From Diphasiastrum complanatum (Eukaryota > Streptophyta > Lycopodiopsida > Lycopodiales > Lycopodiaceae), in NCBI GenBank assembly GCA_029204225.1, contig CM055095.1, positions 37,970,597-38,034,596 on the forward strand: 64,000 nt of DNA. Direction: 5' to 3'. The position numbers and the translations under genes are program-made. Shown piece after piece: positions 1 to 10,221 of this stretch. Numbering within the stretch: the stretch's first letter is position 1; every line of letters starts with the position of its first letter. The notes under the pieces were generated by a model. The model did not search any database. It saw only the letters and a program-made list of their open reading frames with translations, and had not been told where the DNA came from.

Positions 1-2
1 AA

Positions 3-576
3 GTTGGAACTGGCTGCCAAAATGCAGGTGACAACTGCTGCATCAACGCAACACGCAGGGCTTTCTACGACAAGTACGAGCTGCAGGCGACATCAACTAA
101 GAACCTTCGCCATCTAGCCCAGCGTAAGTTTCATCAACATATGCTTTCGACTCCAAATCACATCCAATCAAACCTAATTCTTCATCATGATCATGTTCTG
201 CTCAGTAAACTCGGTCCATCTTATAAAACTCTGATTCTCTTTCATGGATTTGCTTTTCTGTTGTGTATCAGAATTCCGAACTGGGACTTTCAGCCAGTAC
301 GATTATGGGTGGTGGGGGAATATGCAGCGCTATGGCTCGTTCAATGCACCAGACTACAAGCTTTCGCATATCCCGTCAAATATAAAGATGATGCTGATCG
401 CTGCAGAAAAGGATTCCCTTGCCACTCCTCCAGACGTGCAGCACCTTTTGAATGAGCTCAGCTACAGACCCACTTTCATGTCTATTCCAAACTATGCCCA
501 TCTAGATTTTGTGGTTGGAATAAACGCAAATGTTGATGCATATGCAAAAGCAATGTCCTTTTTCCAATCTCAATAG
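3..576 (+). CDS. Acid (triacylglycerol/steryl ester) lipase, last two exons (partial)
   Basis: Lipases of this plant and animal acid-lipase family hydrolyse triacylglycerols or steryl esters, usually in the secretory or vacuolar pathway. The penultimate exon reads in frame from position 3 to 123, including GDNCCINATRRAFYDKYELQ, the segment before the cap-to-core junction, and ends in STKNLRHLAQ. A GT donor follows at 124, the intron runs 124-271 and ends in CAG, and the last exon is 272-576. That exon has the family signature FSQYDYGWWGNMQRYG, a KDSLATPPDV segment carrying the catalytic-region Asp, and YAHLDFVVG with the expected catalytic His. Stop TAG is at 574-576. The 5' part, including the nucleophilic Ser motif, lies outside the window. 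No frameshift is seen, so this looks like a live host gene. Family call is confident; the exact substrate is not. Confidence 0.88.
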
Positions 577-741
577 ACAGCATGCAACACTAATTGCAAG
601 TGTACTGTACACCATGAACAAGTAGAGTACATATGCACATCCTGTTGTATTAGATACTGTCAATTGATGCCTGAGTTGTAGATTCTGTCAATTGATGCCT
701 GATCACTGGGAATAAGAAAGATGTATGACGTATTAAAGTTC

Positions 742-746
<5 letters not shown>

Positions 747-776
<30 letters not shown>
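747..776. repeat. (CT)n microsatellite
   Basis: Uninterrupted CT dinucleotide run of 15 units just past the lipase gene. Confidence 0.95.
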
Positions 777-781
<5 letters not shown>

Positions 782-1451
782 TTAGGAATTTGGAAATGGA
801 ATTTTTTTGTCCTTAATTTTATTTTGCAATTTAATTTAGTTTTTTCTTCAAGATAAAAGATATGCAAATTATGCCTAGATCTTTAGCTTGAGCCATAATT
901 GAAGAGTCAAAGAGACCCATAATTATCGTAAAGTCATTAGACTAAACCAATGGCATGCCCAAGATCATTGAAAATCTTTTCCCATGCTTAAAAGATCGGC
1001 AAAGAGCCAATTTTATGACATTTTTTTTTATAGAGCACACTCGATTTTTGATAGGCTGTATTATCGTTATCAACTTATGTGCGAACTTTTTATCCACAAA
1101 ATAAGTTCTTGAAATTTTTGGTAGACCTCAAGTTTCAATTTATGTTGCAATGTCACCACTGTTATAATTCATGCCTTGTGTAACATCTTTGCATCCATTT
1201 TATAATTTCATATCCTTGGTAACATATTTGCATCCATTTTATAATTTCGTATTGAGCAAGTCAAACTTCATGTCATTGAGAGTAAGGAGTCTCATATTTC
1301 CTTTCTAAACTTGTCATAGATGATGTTTAAAAATAAATTTTTGTTTATTTATTTAAATGTGAGCATGCAGATCTGATATGCTATTTGAAAATGATGTCTT
1401 CCATTTTGAAATATAGGTATGCCCTTCCAACTTTCAAGCATATCCTTGTCC

Positions 1452-1454
<3 letters not shown>

Positions 1455-1485
<31 letters not shown>
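1455..1485. repeat. (TC)n microsatellite
   Basis: Uninterrupted TC dinucleotide run of about 15 units in intergenic sequence. Confidence 0.93.
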
Positions 1486-1487
<2 letters not shown>

Positions 1488-2006
1488 TGAGATGAAATGG
1501 TGCCATCAGAAAGCACTCAACGAGATCTTTTCAATGACCTTACATTACTCAATTTGAGCTACTAAATAGAAGTTAAAACCAGTCAGTTTTTAAAAAATTG
1601 AATGTCTCTTTTGTCTTGGATAGAGCACCTTCTCAATGAGTGCTCTATTCATGCACAGAAGACATATTGGGTCTTCAAATTCTTTTTTAATTAGCTGTAA
1701 CATTTGAACGGTAGTTCGAAATTAGCTGCTCTTTGGTTCTTCTGATGAAGTCCAGAATGATTGAGGTGCATATGCCTCAGGAACTGTCGGAGTACGGTGA
1801 GGATCTGCGAACGTTTGGTTGACCAGGATGTGATGATGCTTCTTCTTGAATTTCTCCAGATCTGTTCGAGCTAGCTTGGTCTGGTCTGATGACATAAACT
1901 GTCGGTTGCTTGGCTTCTGTAGTTGTAGCTGCAGGTTCTGTAGAAGGAACATCAACATTGGAAGAATCCATGCTACGTAAAATAGGATGAAATGACATAG
2001 CATCGT

Positions 2007-2363
2007 TTATCGATGGTTGTTTGAAATCATAGTATGTATGTTCTTAAATGTTACATCCCTAGAGGCAAATACTACATTGGTGGATGGATCATAGACTTTA
2101 TAAGCTTTACGTTCATCAGGATAGCCAATGAAAATACATTTATTTGTCCTACGATTCAGCTTCTTCCTAAGTTGTTTAGGAATGTGAACAAAACATATAC
2201 AACCAAAGATTTTTAAATGGTTGACACTAGGCTTGTGCTCATGCCAAATTTCATAAGGAGTTCTTTTGTTGATGCCTTTGGTGCTGGATCTGTTCTGCAT
2301 GTAACAGGCTGTGGCAATAGCTTCTACCCAGAACTTCACAGGTAGGTGTGCTTGATGTAGCAT
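2007..2363 (-). pseudogene. Copia integrase C-terminal segment, copy 1
   Basis: 118 codons matching the region between the integrase catalytic Glu and the linker of plant copia polyproteins: WVEAIATACYMQNRSS, then TPYEIWHEHKPSVNHLKIFG, then KCIFIGYPDERKAYKVYDP. It would bind element cDNA during integration. It is an open stretch of the broken polyprotein, not an independent gene. It differs from the second copy by a few residues. Confidence 0.85.
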
Positions 2364-2568
2364 GGATCTGGCTGAGTTGATAAGAGTTCGATTCTTCCTT
2401 TCTGCAATCTCGTTCTATTGAGGTGAATAGGAAGTGGTGAATTGTTTTCTAATACATAAACTGTCGGTTGCTCGGCTTCTGTAGTTGTAGCTGCAGGTTC
2501 TGTAGAAGGAACATCAACATTGGAAGAATCCATGCTACGTAAAATAGGATGAAAGGACATAGCATCGT

Positions 2569-2925
2569 TTATCGATGGTTGTTTGAAATCATAGTATGTA
2601 TGTTCTTAAATGTTACATCCCTAGAGGCAAATACTACATTGGTGGATGGATCATAGACTTTATAAGCTTTACGTTCATCAGGATAGCCAATGAAAATACA
2701 TTTATTTGTCCTACGATTCAGCTTCTTCCTAAGTTGTTTAGGAATGTGAACAAAACATATACAACCAAAGATTTTTAAATGGTTGACACTAGGCTTGTGC
2801 TCATGCCAAATTTCATAAGGAGTTTTTTTGTTGATGCCTTTGGTGCTGGATCTGTTCTGCATGTAACAGGCTGTGGCAATAGCTTCTACCCAGAACTTCA
2901 CAAGTAGGTGTGCTTGATGTAGCAT
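2569..2925 (-). pseudogene. Copia integrase C-terminal segment, copy 2
   Basis: The second tandem copy of the same 118-codon segment. This copy is continuous with the upstream integrase core (KVKALRTDGGGEYISN at about 3090-2980), so it is the ancestral position and the 2007-2363 copy is the extra one. No start codon of biological meaning exists here. Confidence 0.85.
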
Positions 2926-2976
2926 GGATCTGGCTGAGTTGAGAAGAGTTCGATTCTTCCTTTCTGCAATCTCGTT

Positions 2977-3370
2977 CTATTGAGGTGAATAGGAAGTGGT
3001 GAATTGTCTTCTAATACCATGTTCAGCCAGGTAGTCGGACATCTCATTAGAGATGTATTCGCCGCCACCATCAGTTCGGAGTGCCTTTACTTTTGTAGAA
3101 AGTTTATGTCTCAGCCATGGCCTTGAATCTCTTGAAGCATTCAAAGGCTTCAGATTTGTGCTTAATGAACATGATTGTAGACCATCTAAAATAATCATCT
3201 ATGAAAGTGATAAAATAGATTGCATCTCCTAAGGACAAAGTTGGCATTGGACCACAAAGATCGCTATGTACAAGATCCAATACATGCTTTGTTTTGATGG
3301 AATGTGATTTTGGAAAGTTGCTTCTAGAGTGCTTCTCATAGATGCATGATTCACAAAAAAAAGATTTCCT
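2977..3370 (-). pseudogene. Copia integrase core fragment
   Basis: On the minus strand: ESCIYEKHSRS (end of the HHCC zinc region), HVLDLVHSDLCGPMPT, FITFIDDY (first catalytic Asp), then LRTDGGGEYISNEMSDYLAEHGIRRQFT (second Asp region). Stops and a frameshift separate the pieces near 3150-3200. It would catalyse cDNA strand transfer in an intact element. It is inactive here. Confidence 0.83.
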
Positions 3371-3829
3371 ATCTAATGAAGAAGAGAAATCAGTCCATGA
3401 ACTAAATTATTACAACGCATATAAGAAAGTGATCTTGTATTCACGTGTTCGAATTGACTATGCCACAGAACAACACTGTCGTTTACATTTTCATTAGAGA
3501 TACTAGCTAATGCAACCGAATTAGAGAGTACGTAAATATTTCATACTCTGGTGCATGTAGTTAGAGTAGTATCTTCCGCGAGTATTGTACATTTCTCAAA
3601 TGAGAAAGTAACAGTGTAGCCCTCATCAGTTATCTTAGAGATAATAATAGGTTCTTTGATAACTAAGGAACATGAAGGACGTTAGGAACACAAATAGATA
3701 TATCGTTGTTCAGGTCGGGTTGTGTGGAGATCATCACCACAAAGTGTTCATACGACTTTGGAAGAGAAGAAAGTCATAACGACATCATCATCTTGAATAG
3801 ATTATCCTACAGCTGATAACTGATCCAAT

Positions 3830-4240
3830 AAAGATTTGAAGCTATTGATGTGAGAAGTGATGGCAGTAGAATCAGACATGCTAAGAGTAAAGAACTTCCT
3901 TCTAAGATGTAATCTAGTGGTTACATCATGAGTCTCATAGAGATTTGATAACAAATCTAATGCATCCTTAGAGGTTTTGCACGTGGTAACGTGGGATATT
4001 TGGGAGTCGGCCAGATTGAGTGTGATACATGCTAAGGCCTTCTGATCTTTGGTCTTCTATGTCTTTGCTTGATCACCATCTTCCGATTTCAGGTCAACAC
4101 CTTCTACTACATCCCAAAGATCTCTATCTATCAACATCATCTGAAATTTTAACTTCTAGATGTAGAAGTTAGAACCATTGAACTTGTCAATGATTCTAGC
4201 CTCGTTGGATGATGACGAAGAGCTACCAACATGACACATT
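3830..4240 (-). pseudogene. Copia gag (UBN2-like) fragment
   Basis: Minus-strand translation in pieces gives LAESQISHVTTCKTSKDALD, then LHLRRKFFTLSMSDSTAITSHINSFKSLLDQLS. This is the helical gag core of plant copia elements, which forms the virus-like particle. Several stops are present. It sits just inside the presumed 5' LTR, as expected for element order. Confidence 0.75.
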
Positions 4241-4300
4241 ATAATAGTAATATAAATGGAACAAATTTAATCTCTCGGTTTATTTGAGCTATGCTCTGAT

Positions 4301-5131
4301 GGGGCAAGGGAGATAAAAGAGCACGAACGGAGAAGAGAGCATGAATGTTGCGGAACAACTCTCCTGTTACAATCAGGTACGAGATGCAAAAACAGTCTAA
4401 TAGAAAGCTTATGCTAAATGTAATCACAACTTCAAGTGTTCTGAATGCCCAACAAGATCTTAAAAATTAATTCATACTCTCAAAAACAAGAGTATAGTCC
4501 ACCAAAGATATTAGAAATGGTTTGTGTGTGGTATTACTGGAAATCAAATTCAATGTGAAGTTTGGTTTTGAAAGAGCCATATGATATCACAAGTTCCTCA
4601 GGCATCAAAGACAGCCATCGTCTGATCAGAAACTGAGGAGTTGTAGACATCCGTGTTCTGATCAGAGTGAGTAAACAAGCGCGATCAAACAACAATGAAG
4701 TGCATTCCATCACAACAAGCATTCATCTACGTTATACATAGATAGAAAAGCATGTTGCTGTTATATTACACTGAAGTAGAATCAAATAGCAATTACAACC
4801 AAAAAATTGACGGCGTAACTGGGAGGCCCAAAAATACGTCTCATGAACGGAGAAACCAATAATCTGTGCTTGGATGATCTATTTATAGATTTTCATCCGT
4901 GTGTTAACTACATTGAATGTTTGTATATGGCTTTTGTGACAACTATACATAGTATATACGGTCAACAAATCAAGAATGTTGACGCGGACGAGGACGAGGA
5001 CGTCGCAAAATTTCTCACTTCATATTTGACGTGAAGTGGTTTTCTCTCTCTTCGCAAATTTTGGGAAGTGGTTGGGAACGTTCCTCGTTCCAATCAGACA
5101 ACCTTCAGCATTTTCTCTCTTTTTAGATTTT
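4301..5131. other. Probable 5' LTR of copia remnant 1 and unassigned sequence
   Basis: No credible coding signal. Position just past the gag of the minus-strand copia suggests that 4300 to roughly 4965 is its 5' LTR (a TG...CA-compatible edge, 'ggtcaaca', lies near 4965), but there is no second LTR in the window to confirm it. 4980-5010 has a short run of GAC/GAG codon-like repeats. Confidence 0.4.
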
Positions 5132-5430
5132 TGCGAAAAAGCCGAAGGTGCCTTTAAACAAGTTTAAGGTGCCTTTCAACAAGTGTAAGGTGTCCTTAAA
5201 AAGTTGAAGGTGCCCTCAAAAAGGCGAAGATGTCTTTAACAATTCAACTCTCTCGCACTTTTCGGGAAAATGCGAAAAAGCCGAAGGTGCTCTTAAAACA
5301 AGTTTAAGGTGCCCTTAAAAAGTTGGCAAAGGTGTCTTTAACAGTTTAACCCTTAAAAATAGAGGACCTTTTGGAATTTTCTATCTCTTCGCATTTTCCT
5401 GGAAAAATGCGAAAAAAACGAAGGTGTTGA
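5132..5430. repeat. Imperfect tandem repeat, period about 138 bp
   Basis: Units begin at about 5132, 5270 and 5409, each opening with 'tgcgaaaaa(g/a)(c/a)cgaaggtg'. Inside the units a shorter motif, AAGGTGCCCTTAAAAAGTT with variants, recurs four to five times. The array ends abruptly in the third unit. No coding role is seen. It could be the subterminal part of an LTR or a satellite seed. Confidence 0.7.
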
Positions 5431-5760
5431 AAATAGTTAAACTGTTGAACTGTGAACACGTTGACTTCTTAAAAAATAATTGAACGGAAAAAGTCGAAGG
5501 TAAGTGTTGCAGTTTTCAGAAAAGTGCAAAAAAATGCAAACTGTGCGACACTTAGTGTATTTCTGCAGACTGTTCAAAAGTAATGTAAATCTGCAGACTT
5601 GTTCTAAATGCAAGTTTGTGGAAGTCCTTGAAGATGGCCAAGTCTTCAATGACTTCAAGTTATTAAACTTAAGATCTGAACTTGAAAGTATGATGGGATT
5701 GGTTACCCTTTGCTGGAGATCAAGTCTGTTGTAGACGTCTTTCAAATAAATTGGCTGTCT
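5431..5760. other. Unassigned sequence
   Basis: About 330 bp between the tandem array and copia remnant 2. Open frames of up to about 100 codons exist on both strands but match no family that I recognise. Confidence 0.5.
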
Positions 5761-5785
5761 AAGTTATGATTCCAAGGAGGCAACT

Positions 5786-6908
5786 ATGGGCTTAATTTCC
5801 AACATTCAAAGGATCAATACTTTCCTTATTGATCATGGCTATACACCTAGCTCTTTAGATTCAAATGTTTACTTCAAGACAATGCAACAATCTTTTATCA
5901 TTATCACTTTGTACGTGGACAACACATTGTTCTTTAGCAACAGTATCGGTCTGATAAAAGAAGGCAAGACAATGCTATCTTTTGAATTCGACATGACCGA
6001 TCTGGGCAAAGCTCATTTCTGCCTTGGTATTCAAATCCACAGAGACAGAAATTGAAAATTGATCTACATTACTCAACAGAGGTACATCTATAATATGTTA
6101 GTCAGATATAATCTGGTTAATTGCAAGTTAGCTCTCTCACCAATGGAACCAGGTCTCAAATTGTCGAAGGACCAGTGTCCTCAAACAATTCAAGAGAAGG
6201 AGCAGATGCGTGAGTATCCTTATCATTCAATAATAGGACCACTTATGTATGCAATGATCTATACCAGGCCAGACATAGCTTTTGCAGTCAGCTCTTTAAG
6301 TCAGTATATGACCAACCCTGGTGTAACACATTGGAAGGTTCTTATCAGAGTCATGAGATATCTTCGAGCTACTATTGACTTTTGCATTTGTTATGGAGCA
6401 GTCGACAATGACAAACTCAATTTACTCATTGGTTTTATAAATGCAAGTTGGGCAGGAGATGTAGACACTCGTAAATCCACTTCCGGATTTACATTATTCC
6501 TCAACAATGGTCCAATATCTTGGAACAGTCGCAAGCAATCTTCGATAGCTCTATCTTCTACAGAATCAGAGTATTGCAGCCTCACAAACTACAAAGGAAG
6601 CAATTTGGTTGAGAAGCTTACTTTCAGATATCAGTCTGAATCAATATGTTCCGACATTATTATTTTGTGATAATCAAAGTGCCATTGCCTTATCATCCAA
6701 CTCTAGATTTCATTCTAGGAGTAAGTACATTGAACTGAAGTATCACTATGTTGAAAGCAAAGTTCTCGACAAAGAGGTCAGATTGCAGTACTTTCGAACG
6801 CAAGATATGACAACAGATATTTTTACTAAAGCATTAAGCTTGGATGCACACAGAAAGTTCTGTGCAGAACTAAGTTTAAAGGTCGAGGCATTCATGGATT
6901 CAGATTAA
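5786..6908 (+). pseudogene. Copia reverse transcriptase/RNase H, broken
   Basis: Fragments in order: INTFLIDHGYTPSSLDSNVY and FIIITLYVDNTLFFSN (the catalytic YVDD is altered to YVDN), then KAHFCLGIQI with a TGA stop. Next come the connection domain IIGPLMYAMIYTRPDIAFAVS and RNase H motifs [16 protein letters not shown] and ALSSTESEY. After a frameshift come LLFCDNQSAIALSSN and TTDIFTKALS. The YVDD change, the stop and the frameshift make it inactive. In life it would copy element RNA to DNA. Confidence 0.88.
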
Positions 6909-6915
6909 GGGAGAG

Positions 6916-7105
6916 TGTTGGATTATTCTCCTTCCTACTAATTGACTAATCGGTTTTTAATCTTCATCCAATTGTTTATTCAGTTCTATGGATTCTTCCG
7001 TGTTTTATACAGTTTGTAGAATTACAAGTGTTTTTACACAGTTTGTAGAAATACATGGAGTTTGACAACAATGTCGAGAATTTTCTCTCACTACAAAACC
7101 CAACA
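6916..7105 (+). repeat. 3' LTR of copia remnant 2 (190 bp)
   Basis: Begins TGTTGG immediately after a polypurine tract and ends CCAACA, a perfect 6-bp terminal inverted repeat typical of LTRs. It contains two copies of 'cagtttgtagaa.taca' about 30 bp apart. No matching 5' LTR is in the window, so the right boundary rests on the inverted ends alone. Confidence 0.65.
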
Positions 7106-7539
7106 CTTTCGTCTTTTTGCTACAGTCAATTTTCTGTTAAAGCGACACTGTCAAAAATTTTTGAGTAAGTTTTTCGTATTTTTTGCTTGTCAGGAATTGC
7201 GAGTAAAAATGCAGTGTCGCATTTTTTAAAGTGCCTCAAATGTTAAGAAAATGACTTTGGCAAAGTATGGGGCTACCCCAATATTCAGGAAATGAGATTT
7301 TGCGACACTGTCGCATTTCTCACAAAAGTCGCATTTTTTTTTTTTCGCTTTCTCCTTGATGACAGTTACGTTCATTTCTGCAGAGTGAGCTGCCCAAGTT
7401 TCTGTCTGTCGGACTCCCCCTATAGTTTTGGTGTGATTCGGCGCGCAGATTTCATTCTTTTGGCAGCTCTGTTACAGTCCATGTCTGATTCTCAATTAGA
7501 AAATCAAATTTCACTGTCTCTTTCCCATCCCACAATACT

Positions 7540-8270
7540 GTGGCCACAATTATCACTTCTTCTTCCCTCCCTTCCATTACAGCTTACTCTTCAACTGCCT
7601 CTTCCATAACCACTTCCACCATCTCCACCACCTCCATAACCACCTCCACCATCTCCGCCTCCACCTCCACTATTCCCACCACTTTTTCCTTTACCACTCC
7701 GATGGAAACTGCCCAACTAGCCTTTCTGTTCACCCTTCTTTTAAATTTTTTGAGCAGCGTCCATGGACCTCAGCCAAGTCTTTTAGCCCCATCTCAGCCC
7801 ATGGACGTTTATGCTACTCATGTTGTGCAAGGTACACTTGCGGCTCAACAACGTGGTTTGCCAAACTGTCAACTAGTTGGCATCCTCGATCTCAAAGAGC
7901 GTGACGATTGGATGCGCCAAAAAGATTCACTTAAGGCCATGGCTAACACTGTTGACCAGCTGACTCAACAGATGAACGACATTGAGGACCTTAATTCCAA
8001 ACTTCATCAAGAAAATGAAAACCCATAAAAAAAATGAGTAAAAAAAAGGATTCGGAGGTCGAGAAGCTGCACGCTCACATTCAGACTCGATGATTCCATG
8101 GCATGGCTACTGAGCGTCGGCTCTCCACCTCCTATGCCACCTTCATACGAATCCTCCAAGGGCATCTACTCATCTCACAGCGAGATTGTTTGGCCCTCCA
8201 ACAATAACTCGATGAGTTCAAAACTAAACCCAATGAGAAAGCCATCCAAACTATTATGGCCCAATTGATC
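7540..8270 (+). pseudogene. Ser/Thr-rich coiled-coil ORF, 5' part (split by copia 3)
   Basis: Not a recognised family. The 162-codon open frame starts with about 50 Ser/Thr-rich low-complexity residues, then a hydrophobic patch (LAFLFTLLLNFL), then a charged, heptad-like region (DSLKAMANTVDQLTQQMNDI). After a TAA stop at about 8026 the same frame continues (KDSEVEKLHAHIQT, then LQGHLLISQRDCLALQQ) up to the copia insertion at 8270, with two more stops. Joining across the insertion (TSD TGATC) the frame resumes at 26827. It could be a gag-like protein of an old retroelement or a decayed host gene. It is certainly dead now. Confidence 0.5.
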
Positions 8271-9210
8271 TGTAGAACACCTCAACAGACAAGTCTCAGT
8301 TCTACCAACAAAGTGCACAATACTTAAATTGACAAAGGTTAAGAAACTCAAAACTCGAACAGTTTGCGAAACACGAACTCGAACAATTCGCGAAATTGAG
8401 AAGCTTGAACATGAAACTCAAACAAATAATTGTCGTGAAACTGTAGCAAACAATTTCTTGTTCAAACTTGAAGCTCGAAGTTCAAAATTACGGCGAACTC
8501 AAAATATTCGCGAATTTATTTTAAAAGATCAAGAAGACTATCACGAGGCAGAAACTGTCAAAGATATTGTCGCGAATCTTTCGAGAACAGCGAATCTGTC
8601 ATGAACAGAGAATCATTCAAGAATCTTTCAAGAATCCATCACGAATCCATCGTGAATCTTTTGTGAATATTTCGAGAATCTTTTAACTATGAGAAATCAG
8701 AACATTGTTGATTATCAGCCGTCAAAACGATTGGATTCTGTTACAGAAGGAAAAAGGCCAAAGGACTTTTCCTGTAACAATATAAATACATGTGCGCTTA
8801 TAGTGATAATACATACTCTCAAATTCAAGCTCAAACTTAGACTTAGACTGACTTATTTACTTATGCACCTGCGCACTTGCGTACTCTTCGTAAAAGAGAT
8901 ACCACAAGGTAACAAGAAAAATGTATATTAATTCAGACTCATGATTATAAAATTTGTTTTCTGATCAAAGTTTCAGTCGTTTATCTAATTATCTAATTGT
9001 CTATCACATTCGTGCATATATTTCCAATTTTTGCACCCATATTTCCACATGCATAATTTGATTATAATAGAACTGCTCTATTAGTACATAGATCATATTC
9101 ATGCATGATTAAAAACGTTGATATTGGTGTGATTTATTCAACCTCTAATCGCGTTCTCTAAAGAAGAATTCGCAGAACCTTTCAAACAGTTTTGCAGAAC
9201 CTTTCCAACA
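8271..9210 (+). repeat. 5' LTR of copia element 3 (940 bp)
   Basis: TG...CA ends, directly followed by the PBS. The LTR body is rich in the palindromic core TTCGCGAA and variants, for example around 8360-8400 and 8505-8530. It carries 'caatataaatacatgtgc' at about 8780, a TATA-like box candidate, followed by the probable transcription start area. Confidence 0.92.
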
Positions 9211-9211
9211 G

Positions 9212-9223
9212 TGGTATCAGAGC
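9212..9223 (+). promoter_or_regulatory. Primer binding site of copia element 3
   Basis: TGGTATCAGAGC one base after the 5' LTR. It is complementary to the 3' end of initiator methionine tRNA, the usual primer for plant copia reverse transcription. Confidence 0.93.
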
Positions 9224-9292
9224 AAATATAGTGATATATAGTGAAATCAGATAGCCTTATATCCATCAACAGCCAAATCGAAAGATTGGAAG

Positions 9293-9655
9293 ATGTCTTC
9301 GATCAGCAGCATTCAGTCTAATATCAGTACGACCTTGGATGTAGAAGGTTCGAACTATTTAGTCTGGAAGTTAAAAACTTCACTCGTACTAAAGGACGAA
9401 GGTCTATGGCAATGGCTAGAACCATCAGAAGATAAGCCGATTGCTCCTGGCAAGGAACTTCATGAATGGATGGAGAAAAATGACAAAGCTTTAGCAATTA
9501 TTGCGTCTTCAGTGCATGACAACATAATGCTAGAACTTTTATCGACTTCAAATGCGAAAGAAATGTGAGAAGAACTACGAATCAAGAATGAGACTCGATC
9601 TCATAATCAAGTCATGTTCTTGGAGGACCAATTGACTTACCTACAATGGGACGAC
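9293..9655 (+). pseudogene. Copia element 3 gag, N-terminal part
   Basis: Starts MSSISSIQSNISTTLD and contains NYLVWKLKTSLVLKDEGLW, the conserved N-terminal copia gag block. Then HEWMEKNDKALAIIASSVHDN and, after a TGA at 9566-9568 that replaces a Trp codon, EELRIKNETRSHNQ and FLEDQLTYLQ. The frame is then cut by the TIR element. The same start region occurs in copia element 4 at 28881. Gag would form the particle shell. Confidence 0.87.
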
Positions 9656-9690
9656 CATTAGAGGAGTTCTCAATATCAAAAAGACCCTTT
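9656..9690 (+). repeat. Left terminal inverted repeat (35 bp)
   Basis: Perfect reverse complement of 22289-22323. Starts CATTAGAGGAG and ends in AAAGACCCTTT. Homology stops after the CCCTTT, where one side reads agg and the other gta. Confidence 0.93.
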
Positions 9691-10221
9691 AGGATTGCCA
9701 TGTAGGATATAGAAAAATATCAAAATAAAAAAAACAATATTGTTTATTTGCTTGCCCACACCACTCCCAAGGCCTCCCCAACTCCCAATGATCTAACCAC
9801 AGTGTCTATAGTCACAGTTAAAAACTGTTGACAGTTCGCAGTATAACTTACTAAATTCAAAAATATTCCCTCCATTGGTTACGAAAAGGGCAATGTTTTC
9901 AATAGATCTAGAATATGACCGCCATCCCCAAATTCGAATCAGAAAAAATTGCAAAATGTTTACATATGCATTTCTTCCACGAGAATGGAAATATGGGTGC
10001 CATCTCCAATTATGAATGCCATCATCACTTTGGAATGGAAAGATGACCACCAACTACCTATTGGAATGAAAAAATGAGCAGCATTTCCAAATTTGAATCA
10101 AGCAGCATGGAGTTTGGATTGATCGTACATAGTATATAATATAATCAAAGATGAGTACTTTGCTTTGCTTCATAGAATCTAGTCATAGTACTTTGATGCA
10201 ACTGATTACTCTATTATTTTT
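9691..10221. other. Subterminal region and presumed promoter of the transposase-like gene
   Basis: No coding signal on the plus strand. Short diverged repeats of the type 'gccat(c/t)(c/t)cca(a)att.gaat' recur at about 9920, 10000 and 10085, the kind of subterminal repeats to which transposases often bind. The binding role is inference. Confidence 0.45.

Larger units (their letters stand above)
577..1721. other. Lipase 3' flank, non-coding, with two CT microsatellites
   Basis: No coding signal is seen. The stretch holds the presumed 3' UTR of the lipase and AT-rich intergenic DNA. Two CT microsatellites of about 15 units each lie at 747-776 and about 1455-1485. A short sequence with 'aacatatttgcatccattttataatttc' character is repeated imperfectly around 1180-1250. 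Confidence 0.7.
1892..3015 (-). repeat. 562-bp direct tandem duplication in copia remnant 1
   Basis: 1892-2453 and 2454-3015 are two adjacent copies at an offset of exactly 562 bp. By eye only a handful of bases differ, for example g/t in 'aaatgacat' versus 'aaaggacat'. The unit carries the integrase C-terminal stretch (KFWVEAIATACYMQN through IFIGYPDERKAYKVYDP), seen at 2363-2007 and again at 2925-2569. The junction shows 2-4 bp of shared sequence (ATAC). Confidence 0.93.
1722..4300 (-). mobile_element. Ty1/copia remnant 1 (gag to IN-RT linker)
   Basis: Read on the minus strand this is a copia polyprotein in the order gag (about 4240-3830, UBN2-like, with ISHVTTCKTSKDALDLL), pre-integrase Cys region and integrase (about 3360-2977, with HSDLCGP, FITFIDDY and LRTDGGGEYIS), integrase C-terminus and the linker before reverse transcriptase. 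RT and RNase H are absent. The frame is broken by stops and frameshifts. At about 4286 a degraded PBS-like GCTCTGAT sits where the 5' LTR should begin, but the complete PBS and both LTR edges cannot be fixed. The integrase C-terminal part is present twice because of a tandem duplication. It is a dead fragment. Confidence 0.85.
5761..7105 (+). mobile_element. Ty1/copia remnant 2 (RT/RNase H plus 3' LTR)
   Basis: A plus-strand copia 3' half, starting inside reverse transcriptase and running through RNase H to a 3' LTR. The 5' LTR, gag, protease and integrase are missing. The coding part has an in-frame TGA at 6053-6055 and a frameshift near 6600. A purine tract (aagggagag, 6907-6915) abuts the LTR. 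The family resembles the copia at 35.6-40.3 kb (shared KLSK.Q.PQT and SIIG.LMYAMI.TRPD). Confidence 0.85.
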
